This document shows positions 39,570-48,454 of a stretch of DNA of 64,000 nt, piece after piece. Source of the DNA: Oscillatoria sp. SIO1A7 (GTDB lineage Bacteria; Cyanobacteriota; Cyanobacteriia; Cyanobacteriales; Laspinemataceae). The stretch is from the NCBI GenBank assembly GCA_010672965.1, contig JAAHFN010000005.1:1-64000 (forward strand). Direction: 5' to 3'. The notes below the pieces were generated by a model. That model worked only from the letters and a program-made list of their open reading frames with translations, had not been told where the DNA came from and did no database searches. The first letter of the stretch is position 1; the number at the start of each line of letters is the position of its first letter. Position numbers and translations under genes: made by a program.

Positions 39570-39790
39570 GGGCGCTTTTTTTGTTTGGGGCATTGGGCAT
39601 AGGGCATTGGGCATTGGAATAGGCAGGGGGCAAGGGGGCAAGGGAGCAAGGGGGACAAGGGGACAAGGGGACCGGGAGACCGGGGGACTGGGGGACTGGG
39701 GGACTGGGGGACTGGGGGAAAAGGGGACAAGGGGACCAGGAGACCGGGGGACTGGGAGAAGAGGCAGAGGGGAAGGAAGGGGGTAAGCTT
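39570..39790. repeat. G-rich tandem repeats after the atp operon
   Basis: GGGCATT heptamers (39587-39618), AAGGGGGAC/AAGGGGACA words, and GGGACTGGG 9-mers (39673-39720). Their complements lie at 40140-40260 (CCCCAGTCCCCC, CCCAATG x6), so 39590-40275 is a large imperfect inverted repeat. Confidence 0.7.
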
Positions 39791-39814
39791 TCAAGGGTAT
39801 GTTTTTTATAATCC

Positions 39815-39904
39815 AGGACTTACGCAAACTGTCCATATAAGCGTATTTGTAGGGGCAATCCCCCCGTGGTTGCCCCAATCGCTCTTTGTCGTTGCGTAAG
39901 TCCT
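39815..39904. mobile_element. MITE-like element, family 1, copy C
   Basis: AGGACTTACGCAAACTGTCC at the left and GTTGCGTAAGTCCT at the right, with TTTGTAGGGGCAATCCCCCC inside. About 90 bp. It is nearly the same as copy A, including the ACTGTCCATAT word. Confidence 0.7.
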
Positions 39905-40759
39905 GTAATCCTCTTTTTTGATGTTGTCGGTGGGTTTCATAGCCTTCTGGGGCGAAGCATTCCAATTGCATTGGTTTTCTCTTATAAGAATAAGTTATCT
40001 CGCTTATTGCTGTCGCCCTTACGCTGTCGATTCGCCTAGAAAATATCAAATCTAAAAAACATGCCCTTGTAAGAAGGGGGTAAGGGGGAAACACCCTCTC
40101 CCCTGCTCGGGGCTCCCTGCTCCTCTGCCCGTAAGGTCCCCAAGTTACCCTTGCCCCCAGTCCCCCAGTCCCCCCAGTACCCTGGTCCCCAAATAACCCA
40201 TTTCCTCGGTCCCCGTGTCCCCCAGTCCCATGCCCAATGCCCAATGCCCAATGCCCAATGCCCAATGCCCAATGAATAGTGGGTTGTTGCTTTGGCCTGG
40301 GTGGTGGAGGCATACAATATGGTATATTCGAGATGTGGTGAGCCGAACAAGCCACCCTAAAAATTGCAGGCATTGCCTGGAATTGAAAAAGGTAGAGCAG
40401 CATTGGATGAGTGGTTTCCCCTTTATAAATGACGAGCTGGACTTTTCGCCTCCCTGTCTGGGGAGCCGGTGAAATGTTCCTATCGTTGAAGTGGGAAGCG
40501 GTGTGGAACTATAGCTTGCAATCCCCAGCAAGCGATCGCCTTTGGCTGGAAAAACAATTATTTTCAGCTAAGCGGCTCGAAAAAAGATTTTTATAGAATC
40601 GGATTAATCTGAATTATATAAAAATATATTGCAGATAGGGGATTGACAATTGACCCTCGGGATTTTCATCTTGTGGTTGTGGTGACCTCCCATGCATATG
40701 GGAGAAATAGCTACTGGCTTGGGTCTGGTCCATTTAGGCGCCAGAATCCAAAATAGAAA
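39905..40759. other. Gene-free spacer before the histidine kinase
   Basis: Contains a GGCGAAGCATTCCAAT word (39952) related to 32612, C-rich repeats (40090-40215), six CCCAATG units (40232-40273), then 480 bp of unique sequence in which I see no credible gene. An A/T-rich stretch (40590-40640) with TATATAAAAATATATTGC may hold the kinase promoter. Confidence 0.45.
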
Positions 40760-42424
40760 ATGGCACAAACCACAGGTATTTCACTAAGGCAAGCGGGTAG
40801 CGAGAAAAATGTACAATTTGGCAAGATAAGCAAATCTCGGAGATGGTCTGGGACTTTATTGAGGGAGAGAGCAAGCGTACTCGGTTGGTGCGTTTTGTTA
40901 ATGGCCTCCTCCACAGCCATTGGCATCTTGGCAATAGATCTCAGCCTACCCAACAGAGTAGAAGAACATGTCGATAAGTCCCTAAGACACGAGGTAGAGA
41001 AATTTCAGGAATGGGTAAAAACTGACTCGCCTCAAAGCGATCGCCTGGTTGCGATGGCGGGCGAATTTTTGGAGCGAGAAAATCCTCAAAAAGATAGCTT
41101 TCTCTTTGCCCTATTTAACGGCCAGCTCTATAAATCAAAGTCCCTCGCGCTACCAGAATCTTTGAGAGCCAAATCGCCATTGCTCGGCTATTGGAGTCAA
41201 CTGCTTCGACCGGAGCAAGGCAAGATATCAATCCCTGGGGGTACGCTTTTGTATCGAGCGGAACCCATCGAAATTGGAGGGCAAGTTAAAGGGGTATTAG
41301 TAGCGGCCAACATTATTGCTCTAGAGGGCGATCGCTTCTCAGGAGTAACAATGCCGATAGCGCGGTTGGCTGCGATTGCGCCTTACATCGCTGCAGCCTT
41401 AGCCTGGATAGTAGTTTGCTTTGTGCTGGTAAGGACGCGATCGCTGCTAAAAGCGGCCCGTAAAATAGCGGAATCGGACCTAAATCAACGCATTCCAGTG
41501 CGGGGCACCGGGGAAGTGGCGGAACTCGGCCGCACTTTTAATAAGATACTCGATCGCGCTGAAGCGGCTTTGGGTGAAGGACAAAACTTTATCAATTATG
41601 TTGGTCACGAACTGCGGACGCCCATCACTATAGTCCGAGGCCATCTAGAGTTGCTCGGAACCGACCCCGCAGAACAAGAAGAAACAGTGGCATTAGTCCT
41701 AGACGAACTAGATCGCATGAGCCGCCTCGTCAACGATTTGGTTTTATTGGCGAAGGCAGAGCGACCGGATTTTTTAGATTTGGAAACAGTCGAGGTCGCT
41801 TCCCTGACCGAAGAACTCTATGCCAAGGCTCGAACTTTGGGCTCTCGATCCTGGCGATTGGAGGGGAAGGGCTCTGGCAAAATAGCTCTAGACAGAGGCC
41901 GGTTGACTCAGGCGATTATGAACCTGGTAGAGAATGCGACTCATTACACCACGGATAATGATGCGATCGCTCTGGGTTCTGCAACGACTGAGGAGGCGGT
42001 TTATTTCTGGGTATCCGACAGAGGGGAAGGAATTCCAGAAACAGAGCAGGAAAAGATTTTTGAAGGGGGAGTGCGAGGAGCATCGGCAAAACTACATTGC
42101 GAAGGTAGCGGTTTGGGATTGTCTATTGTTAAGGCGATCGCCGTTGCTCACGGGGGTCGAGTAGAACTCAAAAGCCAACCCGGTCGCGGGTCTGTATTTA
42201 CTCTCGTTATTCCCCGGGTAGCAATAGAGTTCGAGCCAGAGATCGAGCTAGAGGTCGAACGCTTTGCTCCAACAGCAGTCGAGCCACAAATAGTATTGGC
42301 CTGCCAGCATTCCAGTTTTAGCATTCCGCTTGCCAATACTTCGGAAAGTTCGAGCTGGCGATCGTCTGCCATCCCATTGGCAAAAACACCTGTAAAATAT
42401 CGAACTACTCCCGGAGCTTTCTAA
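40760..42424 (+). CDS. Membrane sensor histidine kinase
   Basis: 554 aa. TM1 at about residues 40-60, an extracytoplasmic sensor domain of about 140 residues, TM2 at about 205-228, HAMP (RTRSLLKAARKIAESDLNQR), HisKA with the phospho-accepting His in FINYVGHELRTPITIVRGH, then HATPase_c with N box (MNLVENATHYT), G1 (DRGEGIP) and G2 (GSGLGLSIV). A C-terminal tail of about 60 residues after FTLVIP is variable. It forms a pair with the OmpR-type regulator 212 bp downstream. Signal unknown. Confidence 0.92.
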   Translation: MAQTTGISLRQAGSEKNVQFGKISKSRRWSGTLLRERASVLGWCVLLMASSTAIGILAIDLSLPNRVEEHVDKSLRHEVEKFQEWVKTDSPQSDRLVAMAGEFLERENPQKDSFLFALFNGQLYKSKSLALPESLRAKSPLLGYWSQLLRPEQGKISIPGGTLLYRAEPIEIGGQVKGVLVAANIIALEGDRFSGVTMPIARLAAIAPYIAAALAWIVVCFVLVRTRSLLKAARKIAESDLNQRIPVRGTGEVAELGRTFNKILDRAEAALGEGQNFINYVGHELRTPITIVRGHLELLGTDPAEQEETVALVLDELDRMSRLVNDLVLLAKAERPDFLDLETVEVASLTEELYAKARTLGSRSWRLEGKGSGKIALDRGRLTQAIMNLVENATHYTTDNDAIALGSATTEEAVYFWVSDRGEGIPETEQEKIFEGGVRGASAKLHCEGSGLGLSIVKAIAVAHGGRVELKSQPGRGSVFTLVIPRVAIEFEPEIELEVERFAPTAVEPQIVLACQHSSFSIPLANTSESSSWRSSAIPLAKTPVKYRTTPGAF

Positions 42425-42440
42425 TAGTCATCCGGTAGGG

Positions 42441-42480
42441 GACTTGGGGACTTGGGGACTTGGGGACTTGGGGACTTGGG
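42441..42480. repeat. 8-bp tandem repeat GACTTGGG, five copies
   Basis: Units at 42441, 42449, 42457, 42465 and 42473, 17 bp after the kinase stop and in the spacer before the regulator gene. Confidence 0.8.
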
Positions 42481-42636
42481 AAGAATTTTCACTTCTGGTT
42501 CTTCCCACCCCTCCCACAGTTCCCACCCTTTCCCATGCTCAATGCCCAATGCCGATTTGGTGTTCTTTGGCCGATCGCCAGCATTTCTAGAAAGCGACGG
42601 TCAAATCTAACTCTAAAAATAATAAGAGCCCCTGTT

Positions 42637-43320
42637 ATGAAGCAAATTCTGATTGCCGAAGATGAAGAGCGGATTGCCGCTTTCTTGGAAAAAGGTCTTA
42701 AGGCGGCTGGGTTTGCCACCACAGTTGCCAAAAATGGTGCCGAGGCAGTTATCGCAGTCTTTGACGGTAATTTTGACCTGCTAATCCTGGATTTAGGACT
42801 TCCAGAGAAAAATGGTTGGACAGTTCTCGAAGAGTTGCGAGGTCAAGGGCAAAATCTGCCTATCCTAATTCTTTCTGCTTATGATGACATAAAAGATAAA
42901 GTAGCTCTACTTGATGGGGGAGCTAACGACTATATTAGTAAGCCGTTTAGCTTCCAAGAATTGCTGGCGCGGATACGAGTGCAATTGCGCAACAATAATT
43001 GCGCCCCTGCTCGGTCTGAGGAGATGCTACTCAGCGTCGGGGATATTGTCGTTAACTTGCTGACCCGAGAAATTAGGGTGGGCGATCGCTTCGTAGAACT
43101 ATCGGCCAAAGAGTTTGCCATTCTGGAAACTTTCCTGCGCGCCCCAAAACGGATAATGACCCGAGAGCAGTTGCTCGATAGAGTCTGGGGCTATAACCAC
43201 GAACCCGGTTCCAATGTTGTTGATGTATATGTAGGCTATTTGCGCAAAAAGCTGGGGAGCGATCGTATCGAAACCGTCAGAGGCGTCGGCTACCGACTCA
43301 AGCAGCAACCGCCGGGATGA
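42637..43320 (+). CDS. OmpR-family response regulator
   Basis: 227 aa from the ATG at 42637; the open frame extends upstream through repeats but family alignment starts MKQILIAEDEERIA. Receiver domain with the acidic pair EDE, phospho-Asp in LLILDLGLP, and Lys in ISKPF; the Trans_Reg_C winged helix (residues about 130-222) ends VETVRGVGYRLK-like (IETVRGVGYRL). It should bind DNA when phosphorylated by the kinase encoded just upstream. Three tandem terminator units follow. Confidence 0.94.
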   Translation: MKQILIAEDEERIAAFLEKGLKAAGFATTVAKNGAEAVIAVFDGNFDLLILDLGLPEKNGWTVLEELRGQGQNLPILILSAYDDIKDKVALLDGGANDYISKPFSFQELLARIRVQLRNNNCAPARSEEMLLSVGDIVVNLLTREIRVGDRFVELSAKEFAILETFLRAPKRIMTREQLLDRVWGYNHEPGSNVVDVYVGYLRKKLGSDRIETVRGVGYRLKQQPPG

Positions 43321-43332
43321 ATTTTAAAATAA

Positions 43333-43748
43333 ATGAAAGATTTCTCATCAATAGTTCATGCAGTCTTAATTAAGACCTGTCATAGTAAGAATTGTACATT
43401 AGATACACCGCACCCAATGCCTTGGAGTAGGGGAGAGCTAGTTGCTCGCCCCACTTTTTTTTGGTATTTTTTTGATGAAAGATTTCTCATCAATAGTTCA
43501 TGCAGTCTTAATTAAGACCTGTCATAGTAAGAATTGTACATTAGATACACCGCACCCAATGCCTTGGAGTAGGGGAGAGCTAGTTGCTCGCCCCACTTTT
43601 TTTTGGTATTTTTTTGATGAAAGATTTCTCATCAATAGTTCATGCAGTCTTAATTAAGACCTGTCATAGTAAGAATTGTACATTAGATACACCGCACCCA
43701 ATGCCTTGGAGTAGGGGAGAGCTAGTTGCTCGCCCCACTTTTTTTTGG
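43333..43748 (+). repeat. 142-bp unit repeated three times in tandem, each ending in a terminator
   Basis: Copies begin at 43333, 43475 and 43617 with no mismatch that I can see; the third ends before its last bases. Each holds ATGAAAGATTTCTCATC, the palindrome GTCTTAATTAAGAC, GTACATTAGATACACC, and a terminator hairpin. The 60-codon frame through each copy runs over its hairpin and is unlikely to be a gene. The unit could be a small-RNA gene in tandem or a triplicated terminator of the regulator gene. Confidence 0.85.
43430..43462 (+). terminator. Rho-independent terminator, copy 1 (also at 43572 and 43714)
   Basis: GGGGAGAGC (43430-43438), loop TAGTT, GCTCGCCCC (43444-43452), then A, C and eight T. 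One mismatch in a 9-bp stem. Exact copies follow at +142 and +284. It lies 110 bp after the regulator stop. Confidence 0.75.
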
Positions 43749-43751
43749 GAC

Positions 43752-43815
43752 AGGACTTACGCAACGAAACTATAGATCGGGGCGTTTCGCTCTTGGGACT
43801 GCCCCTACAAACAAC
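43752..43815. mobile_element. MITE-like family 1, left end only (copy D)
   Basis: AGGACTTACGCAACGAAACT followed by a GGGGCGTTTCGC/GCCCC hairpin and no right end. It directly abuts the last 142-bp unit, which may mark an insertion that cut off that unit. Confidence 0.5.
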
Positions 43816-43966
43816 ACCGCTTTCTGCAAGATTTTTCAAATTGCCTCAAATTGCCCATGTCCAAAGAAGCAGTAAGGGCGTTTTACGGGAAGAGCTTTCG
43901 CTTTTGGCCGCTTTTTGTAGCGAACGCTGCGATCGCTCTTTGCTTATGTATATATAGTCTGCCTGC

Positions 43967-44440
43967 TTATGGTACTTCCTTTACTAGCCTGTCGTTCTCC
44001 CATATTCCTCTTTTTTCGAGACCATCGTACCCAGTAAACACGCCTCTTCCGTGTTTAAGGTTATTACGCCATTCGCCCCTGTATAGATCTCCGTTAGACC
44101 AAGTGTACGATCCTACTCCGTGGCGCATATCGTTACGCCATTCTCCTGTATATTTATCTCCGTTGACACCAAAATATGTGCCTATGCCTTCGCGAATTCC
44201 ATCCTTAGTTTCTCCTTCATATCGACTACTATCAGGGTAAACTTGTGTCTCGCGTATAGCTTTTATAGCTACCTTATTTTCTGGTGAGTGAGGAGGAGAT
44301 GTATCCGATCCACCGTTTTTTGCTAAAAAGCCCTCCAAAAAAGGAACAGATGCTCCTGAAATAGTAGCGGCAACAATGGTAACGACAATCCATACAAGCG
44401 AATTAGGTTGATTAATATTTTTCATGCCTGAATCCATCAT
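43967..44440 (-). CDS. Membrane-anchored MORN-repeat protein
   Basis: 157 aa. One N-terminal hydrophobic segment (SLVWIVVTIVAATISGASVP) then a short linker and three to four MORN units (SRYEGETKDGIREGIGTYFG, DKYTGEWRNDMRHGVGSYTW, DLYRGEWRNNLKHGRGVFTG). MORN repeats bind membranes or proteins; with the segment before them they would face the periplasm or be tethered at the membrane. A Met five codons later is another possible start. Confidence 0.8.
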   Translation of the reverse strand: MMDSGMKNINQPNSLVWIVVTIVAATISGASVPFLEGFLAKNGGSDTSPPHSPENKVAIKAIRETQVYPDSSRYEGETKDGIREGIGTYFGVNGDKYTGEWRNDMRHGVGSYTWSNGDLYRGEWRNNLKHGRGVFTGYDGLEKRGIWENDRLVKEVP

Positions 44441-44836
44441 AATCCATCAGTACCTGCAAAGATTGCTTGTGCCTAAAAAAAACAAGATGACAAGCAACCC
44501 TTCATACATGTAATTTTCCTAGATATATGGTGAGGCTATCCTGAATTTAGAGCATAAGAAAAAGTTAGAAATTATGCAAATAATTGGGACGAGAGAGCTG
44601 GAACACTTCAGCATTCGTTTAATCTTGACCGCTTTACCACTGTAGATCCAAGATATAGGCTATCGTGGCTTGAGCAAGATAGAACGAAAGCTAAAGGTTT
44701 TTCAGGGTCATCCTAATTATTTTGTATCCTAATGCGACTCCCTGTAGATCCAGTAAAGCCTATATTTATCCCCCATGCGACTTAGCTTGATTGAAGCAAG
44801 TTCAAAGATAAGGCCAACCTCTAAATGGTCGTCATA

Positions 44837-45451
44837 TCAGAGCAACGTTCCCTTAATAGAAGCAACCATTGCGTGGTAGCAAAATCGATCGACAAGAACA
44901 TTGTTGAGACGCCACCTTTGATTAGATACTAAGTCACGGAAAACTATATCTACAACGCACAAGTCACTGACATTTCCGTATGCGTCAACGTAAACACAGC
45001 TTTCATACTGAGCGAGGTTTGATGCATCCATGCTAGCAACTAATGCAGAGCGATTAACATCATTAAAACCTGTTTGACTACCTCGCATCCGAATTGCGAC
45101 TTCGCGCCGATACATGTCCCGCATACCTTCAGCAGTAATTGGATTCTCTCGACCCGTTTGTCTATCTATAGTCCCCTCAGCGACAACCCTCTCTCTGGGA
45201 TTATCACTGGGTATCGGAATCCTGATATTTTTACTGCCAGGAATATCGGAAATTGCTTGATATGCCTGCTCAATGTCCCTAAGATCGGGCACTATAGCCA
45301 CCGAAGCGGGTTTCCTAGGCTCGTATAGAAAGTCTATATCTATGTCAGGCAAGGCCGCATTTGATAGCTGAGCGAGCGACAGAACAAGAGCAAAAGAGAC
45401 GACTACAGCCAGAAAAAACCGAAACTTGCGAAATAAGCGTTTTATATTCAT
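44837..45451 (-). CDS. Secreted protein of unknown function
   Basis: 204 aa. A signal peptide is clear (MNIKRLFRKF then FFLAVVVSFALVLSLAQLSN, cleavage after NAA). The mature part has no motif that I recognise; it is rich in charged residues, has three to four Cys in its second half (ESCVYVDAYGNVSDLCVVDI), which may form disulfides outside the cytoplasm, and an Asp/Ile-rich start. Upstream is a repeat-rich spacer. It probably stands alone. Confidence 0.6.
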   Translation of the reverse strand: MNIKRLFRKFRFFLAVVVSFALVLSLAQLSNAALPDIDIDFLYEPRKPASVAIVPDLRDIEQAYQAISDIPGSKNIRIPIPSDNPRERVVAEGTIDRQTGRENPITAEGMRDMYRREVAIRMRGSQTGFNDVNRSALVASMDASNLAQYESCVYVDAYGNVSDLCVVDIVFRDLVSNQRWRLNNVLVDRFCYHAMVASIKGTLL

Positions 45452-46239
45452 TTCACCTTCCTACTTGAGTTAATAGTTCCATTTACTGATGGATTAAAAT
45501 GACTCGCTTGATAATATGCAACAAAAAATTAAATACTGGAATCATAGGCATTCTTGACGCATTCTTGACCGATCGTGATTTGTGGAAAGTCTTGCTGAAA
45601 TATCGAGAGCTTGGGTACTCCCATATCCTGTTCCTTTGTTTTGTGTTGCAGCTAAAATAATAGAATCAAGGCGAAATCAATTGCCAGCTAGCGACATATA
45701 ACTATCAATTATTTTCCTTCATACTTCCTCCTTCTTCCTTTATCCCTCTACTTGTTTATTGGGAGAAAGGTGGGAAATGTATGCACAGTCTTTTTAGATC
45801 CGATGCCTAACACACTTGAAAAAGCTAATCAGGATTTACGCAAATTGCACTAATTATAGGTAGGGTGCGCGGTGCGGCACCCTACAAATAGTATCTCTGC
45901 GTAAGTCCTGCTAATGTAGATGTAGCGATACCGATACGGGTATCGGGCCGAATAAATAGCCCGATGGCGACTTCCCACCCTTCCCCTTCCAGTCCCTTTC
46001 TTTAGAGGCCCTATATTAACCTCTGCCTCTTCTCCCAGTCCCTCTTTATTGGTCCCCCGTTATCCCCCTCGCCCGATGCCCGATGCCCTTCGGCCCAATT
46101 CCCAATTCCCATTTCCCCGATTGGTGTGGCGATCGCCCCTAATTGGGTTAGGTTCTCTCTATTTGCAATGCTAGTAATCTGAAGCACTATAGAAACAAGA
46201 AAGAAAGAGAAAGAAATAAGAGATTGGAGGTAAAGTCCG
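45452..46239. other. Gene-free spacer between the secreted protein and hsp20 genes
   Basis: Besides the family 1 element it holds CCGATACGGGTATCGG (45929-45944, an 8-bp-arm palindrome), CCCGATG/CCCAATT heptamer words (46073-46115), and the hsp20 promoter region with TATAGA at 46188-46193. No credible gene. Confidence 0.45.
45831..45909. mobile_element. MITE-like element, family 1, copy E
   Basis: AGGATTTACGCAAATTGCAC at the left, TGCGTAAGTCCT at the right, with GTAGGGTGCGCGGTGCGGCA inside, about 79 bp. The interior hairpin matches copy B, not copies A and C, so the family has at least two interior types. Confidence 0.65.
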
Positions 46240-46740
46240 ATGCGATTGATAACAACTACCTTCGGCGAACTGGATAAAATTCAACGGCAAATCGAGCAAG
46301 TATTTGAGGAAGTGGCGGGAAGCGGCAATCCTTACGGACAATTGTCATACGGACAACCGCCAGTAGAACTGCGGGAAACCGAAGAAACTCTGCTACTGCT
46401 GGCTTTGCTGCCAGGGATTGATAGCAACGATCTGGATATACAAGCCACCCGCGAAGCAGTATTAATTGCTGGCAAATATAGTTATGAAGAACCTACCGAT
46501 AAATCCGCTTATTTCCGTTCGGAATTTCCTCGGGGTCAATTTCGTCGCGTGATTTCTCTACCCCTTCCCATCCAAAATACCGAAGTCAAAGCCGATTATG
46601 AACATGGGATTCTAACTCTGACCCTGCCCAAAGCCCCCGAAGTCATTAATAAAGTAGTAAAAGTCTCCGTGCTAGAGCCCAGGGATTCAGAATCGCCGGA
46701 CACAGAGACAGCTAATGACAGTAAGGCTTCAGCCAGCTAA
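46240..46740 (+). CDS. hspA: Small heat-shock protein, Hsp20/alpha-crystallin family
   Basis: 166 aa, usual length. The alpha-crystallin domain (residues about 45-145) shows PPVELRETEETLLLLALLPG, the FRSEFPRGQFRRVISLP strand and the A-x-Y-x-x-G-I-L-T-L-T-LPK signature (ADYEHGILTLTLPK). Such proteins are ATP-independent holdases that protect unfolding proteins and, in cyanobacteria, thylakoids in heat and light stress. Ribosome site GGAGG is 9 bp before the ATG. A strong terminator follows. No CIRCE-type element was found upstream. Confidence 0.92.
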   Translation: MRLITTTFGELDKIQRQIEQVFEEVAGSGNPYGQLSYGQPPVELRETEETLLLLALLPGIDSNDLDIQATREAVLIAGKYSYEEPTDKSAYFRSEFPRGQFRRVISLPLPIQNTEVKADYEHGILTLTLPKAPEVINKVVKVSVLEPRDSESPDTETANDSKASAS

Positions 46741-46793
46741 AAATTTATTTTTCAGTTTGTAGGAATAGACAACGTTAGATACTAAGGGAAAAA

Positions 46794-46828
46794 AGCCATA
46801 CAGAGATTTCTCTGTATGGCTTTTTTTA
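46794..46828 (+). terminator. Rho-independent terminator of hspA
   Basis: AGCCATACAGAGA (46794-46806) pairs perfectly with TCTCTGTATGGCT (46809-46821) over TT, extended by A/T pairs, and six T follow. Confidence 0.9.
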
Positions 46829-46830
46829 TT

Positions 46831-46921
46831 AGGACTTACGCATTTAGGCTACGGGTAAGGGTTCCCCTGACGAGGGGATTGCCCCTACAAATATTAGGTC
46901 TGGATATTTTGCGTAAGTCCT
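46831..46921. mobile_element. MITE-like element, family 1, copy F
   Basis: AGGACTTACGCATTTAGG at the left and TTTTGCGTAAGTCCT at the right, with GAGGGGATTGCCCCTACAAA inside. It begins 3 bp after the T-run of the hspA terminator. About 91 bp. Confidence 0.7.
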
Positions 46922-46968
46922 GTTTATAAAAACTGGCTCAAGGAATGCCAAGGTTAAATTCATGGCGC

Positions 46969-47116
46969 TATAGCGTTTCTCAAATTGATGTGATATTTCT
47001 GGGGCGAAGCGGCGTTGCATCCCATTACGGAAATTTCCGTTATACAGCCGAGATGGTTGCTCTGATGCTGTCGCCCCTACGTTTTCGTTTGTTACACTAA
47101 TTTGAGAAACGCTATA
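46969..47116. mobile_element. MITE-like element, family 2, complete copy
   Basis: 148 bp with perfect 18-bp terminal inverted repeats TATAGCGTTTCTCAAATT and its complement. The interior has GGGGCGAAGCGGCGTTGCAT and GATGCTGTCGCCCCTACG, and the inner hairpin ACGGAAATTTCCGT. Incomplete or diverged relatives are at 4303, 8546 and 35358. No coding content. Confidence 0.75.
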
Positions 47117-47154
47117 TTGAGCAAATTGCTTCTTGAACCAATTGGGCTCCAGTC

Positions 47155-48261
47155 CTAATTAAGCTGATGGGAATAGTTAGGGGCGGGAGCGACACCCAAT
47201 TTTTTCAGCCACCGATAATGAGAGCTTAGGGCATCCCAAAAAGTATCATAAACTTGGTAATTAACGCCAAATTCTTCACAAACTTCTGCTACAATTTTAG
47301 CTATCTTAGGATAATGAATGTGGCAGATATGGGGAAACAAGTGATGGACGGCTTGATAATTTAGTCCGCCTAAATACCAATTGAGGAAAAGATTCTTTGG
47401 GGCAAAATCAGCGGTTGTTTTTAATTGCCACACAGCCCATTCGTCTTCCAAACTATTGAATTCTTCGTTAGGTTTTATGAACTCTAAACCATCCATTACA
47501 TGGGCTAGCATGAAAATTACGAAAATTACAGCCCCATAGGTCATGTAAGTCAGAGCAAATCCTAAAATTGCCTCCAAGGGACTGTAGCCAACAGCAATAG
47601 GTATCGCAACTAACCAGCCCAACCAAACCAGTTTAAATGCTAGCAGTGTAATAAGCTCGACGGTACTTGGTTTGGGAATTTCATGTTCTTGATATTTTAG
47701 TTTCACTAAAATCAGATAAACATCTGCTGCCGACCAATAAAAAGGGATGAATGGGTACAAAAACCAAATTAGAATATGTTGATATTTGTGATGCCATTTA
47801 TATTGTATATCGGGAGACAGTCGCACTAATGCATCCGCATGAATTTCGATATCATATCCCAGCATATTGGGATAAATATGATGTAGAGTATTATGGCGAA
47901 ATTGCCACAGATAGCTAGATAGGCCGATGAAGTCGTAACTGAGGCCAATCAGTCGATTTACCAATTTGCTATTAGAATAGCCGCCATGATTGGCATCGTG
48001 GCCGACACTAAATCCAACTCCAGCAACTGCTAAGCCTAGGGCGACACATCCAAGCAATTTCATCCATAGAACTGGTGGGCCAAATACAGTAAAAGTCCAA
48101 GCAGAGATGAGCCAGGAAAAAATAACCACAGTTTTGAGGTACATTGCTAGATTGTCTCGCGGCGCAATGTTTTCCGCTTCCATGTAAGCTTCAACTCTTC
48201 GATTGAGTTCTTTCCTGAAGCCAATACTTTTTCCAAAAGTGACTTTGGTTGGAGTTGTCAT
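47155..48261 (-). CDS. desD: Front-end fatty acid desaturase, DesD (delta-6) type
   Basis: 368 aa. Three histidine boxes of a membrane di-iron desaturase: HDANHGG, HNTLHH, and YQAVHHLFPH, in which the first His of the third box is replaced by Gln, the mark of front-end (delta-6) desaturases. At least four membrane helices; no cytochrome b5 domain, as in cyanobacterial DesD. It introduces a double bond near the carboxyl end of lipid-bound fatty acids, giving gamma-linolenic or stearidonic acid, which affects membrane fluidity. The exact position cannot be read from sequence. Confidence 0.82.
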   Translation of the reverse strand: MTTPTKVTFGKSIGFRKELNRRVEAYMEAENIAPRDNLAMYLKTVVIFSWLISAWTFTVFGPPVLWMKLLGCVALGLAVAGVGFSVGHDANHGGYSNSKLVNRLIGLSYDFIGLSSYLWQFRHNTLHHIYPNMLGYDIEIHADALVRLSPDIQYKWHHKYQHILIWFLYPFIPFYWSAADVYLILVKLKYQEHEIPKPSTVELITLLAFKLVWLGWLVAIPIAVGYSPLEAILGFALTYMTYGAVIFVIFMLAHVMDGLEFIKPNEEFNSLEDEWAVWQLKTTADFAPKNLFLNWYLGGLNYQAVHHLFPHICHIHYPKIAKIVAEVCEEFGVNYQVYDTFWDALSSHYRWLKKLGVAPAPNYSHQLN

Positions 48262-48454
48262 TGAAATCGAGATTCATTTTTTTATAGGTTGTTTTTCATA
48301 GTAGCACGATTTTTACAGTAAATCTGGATTTTAGATATATTTTTTTCGAGGCTATACCAGCTTATTGATGTTAAAATTATCCCAAAATCATTCTTGGGAC
48401 GTTACCAGGAATAGCCTAAGCTCTTATTAATAGCAGCTAATTACAATTAAAATA

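Noticed and set aside
40215-40472. 85-codon frame after the atp operon
   Set aside because: Its first third is translation of the CCCAATG repeat; the rest shows no family or ribosome site.
43333-43775. Three 60-70 codon frames starting MKDFSSIVHAVLIK
   Set aside because: Each runs through the terminator hairpin and on into the next repeat copy; better read as non-coding repeat.
44600-44780. Possible tRNA-like words (GTAGATCCAAGA)
   Set aside because: No clover-leaf can be formed and no T-loop sequence is present; the words are just a loose duplication.
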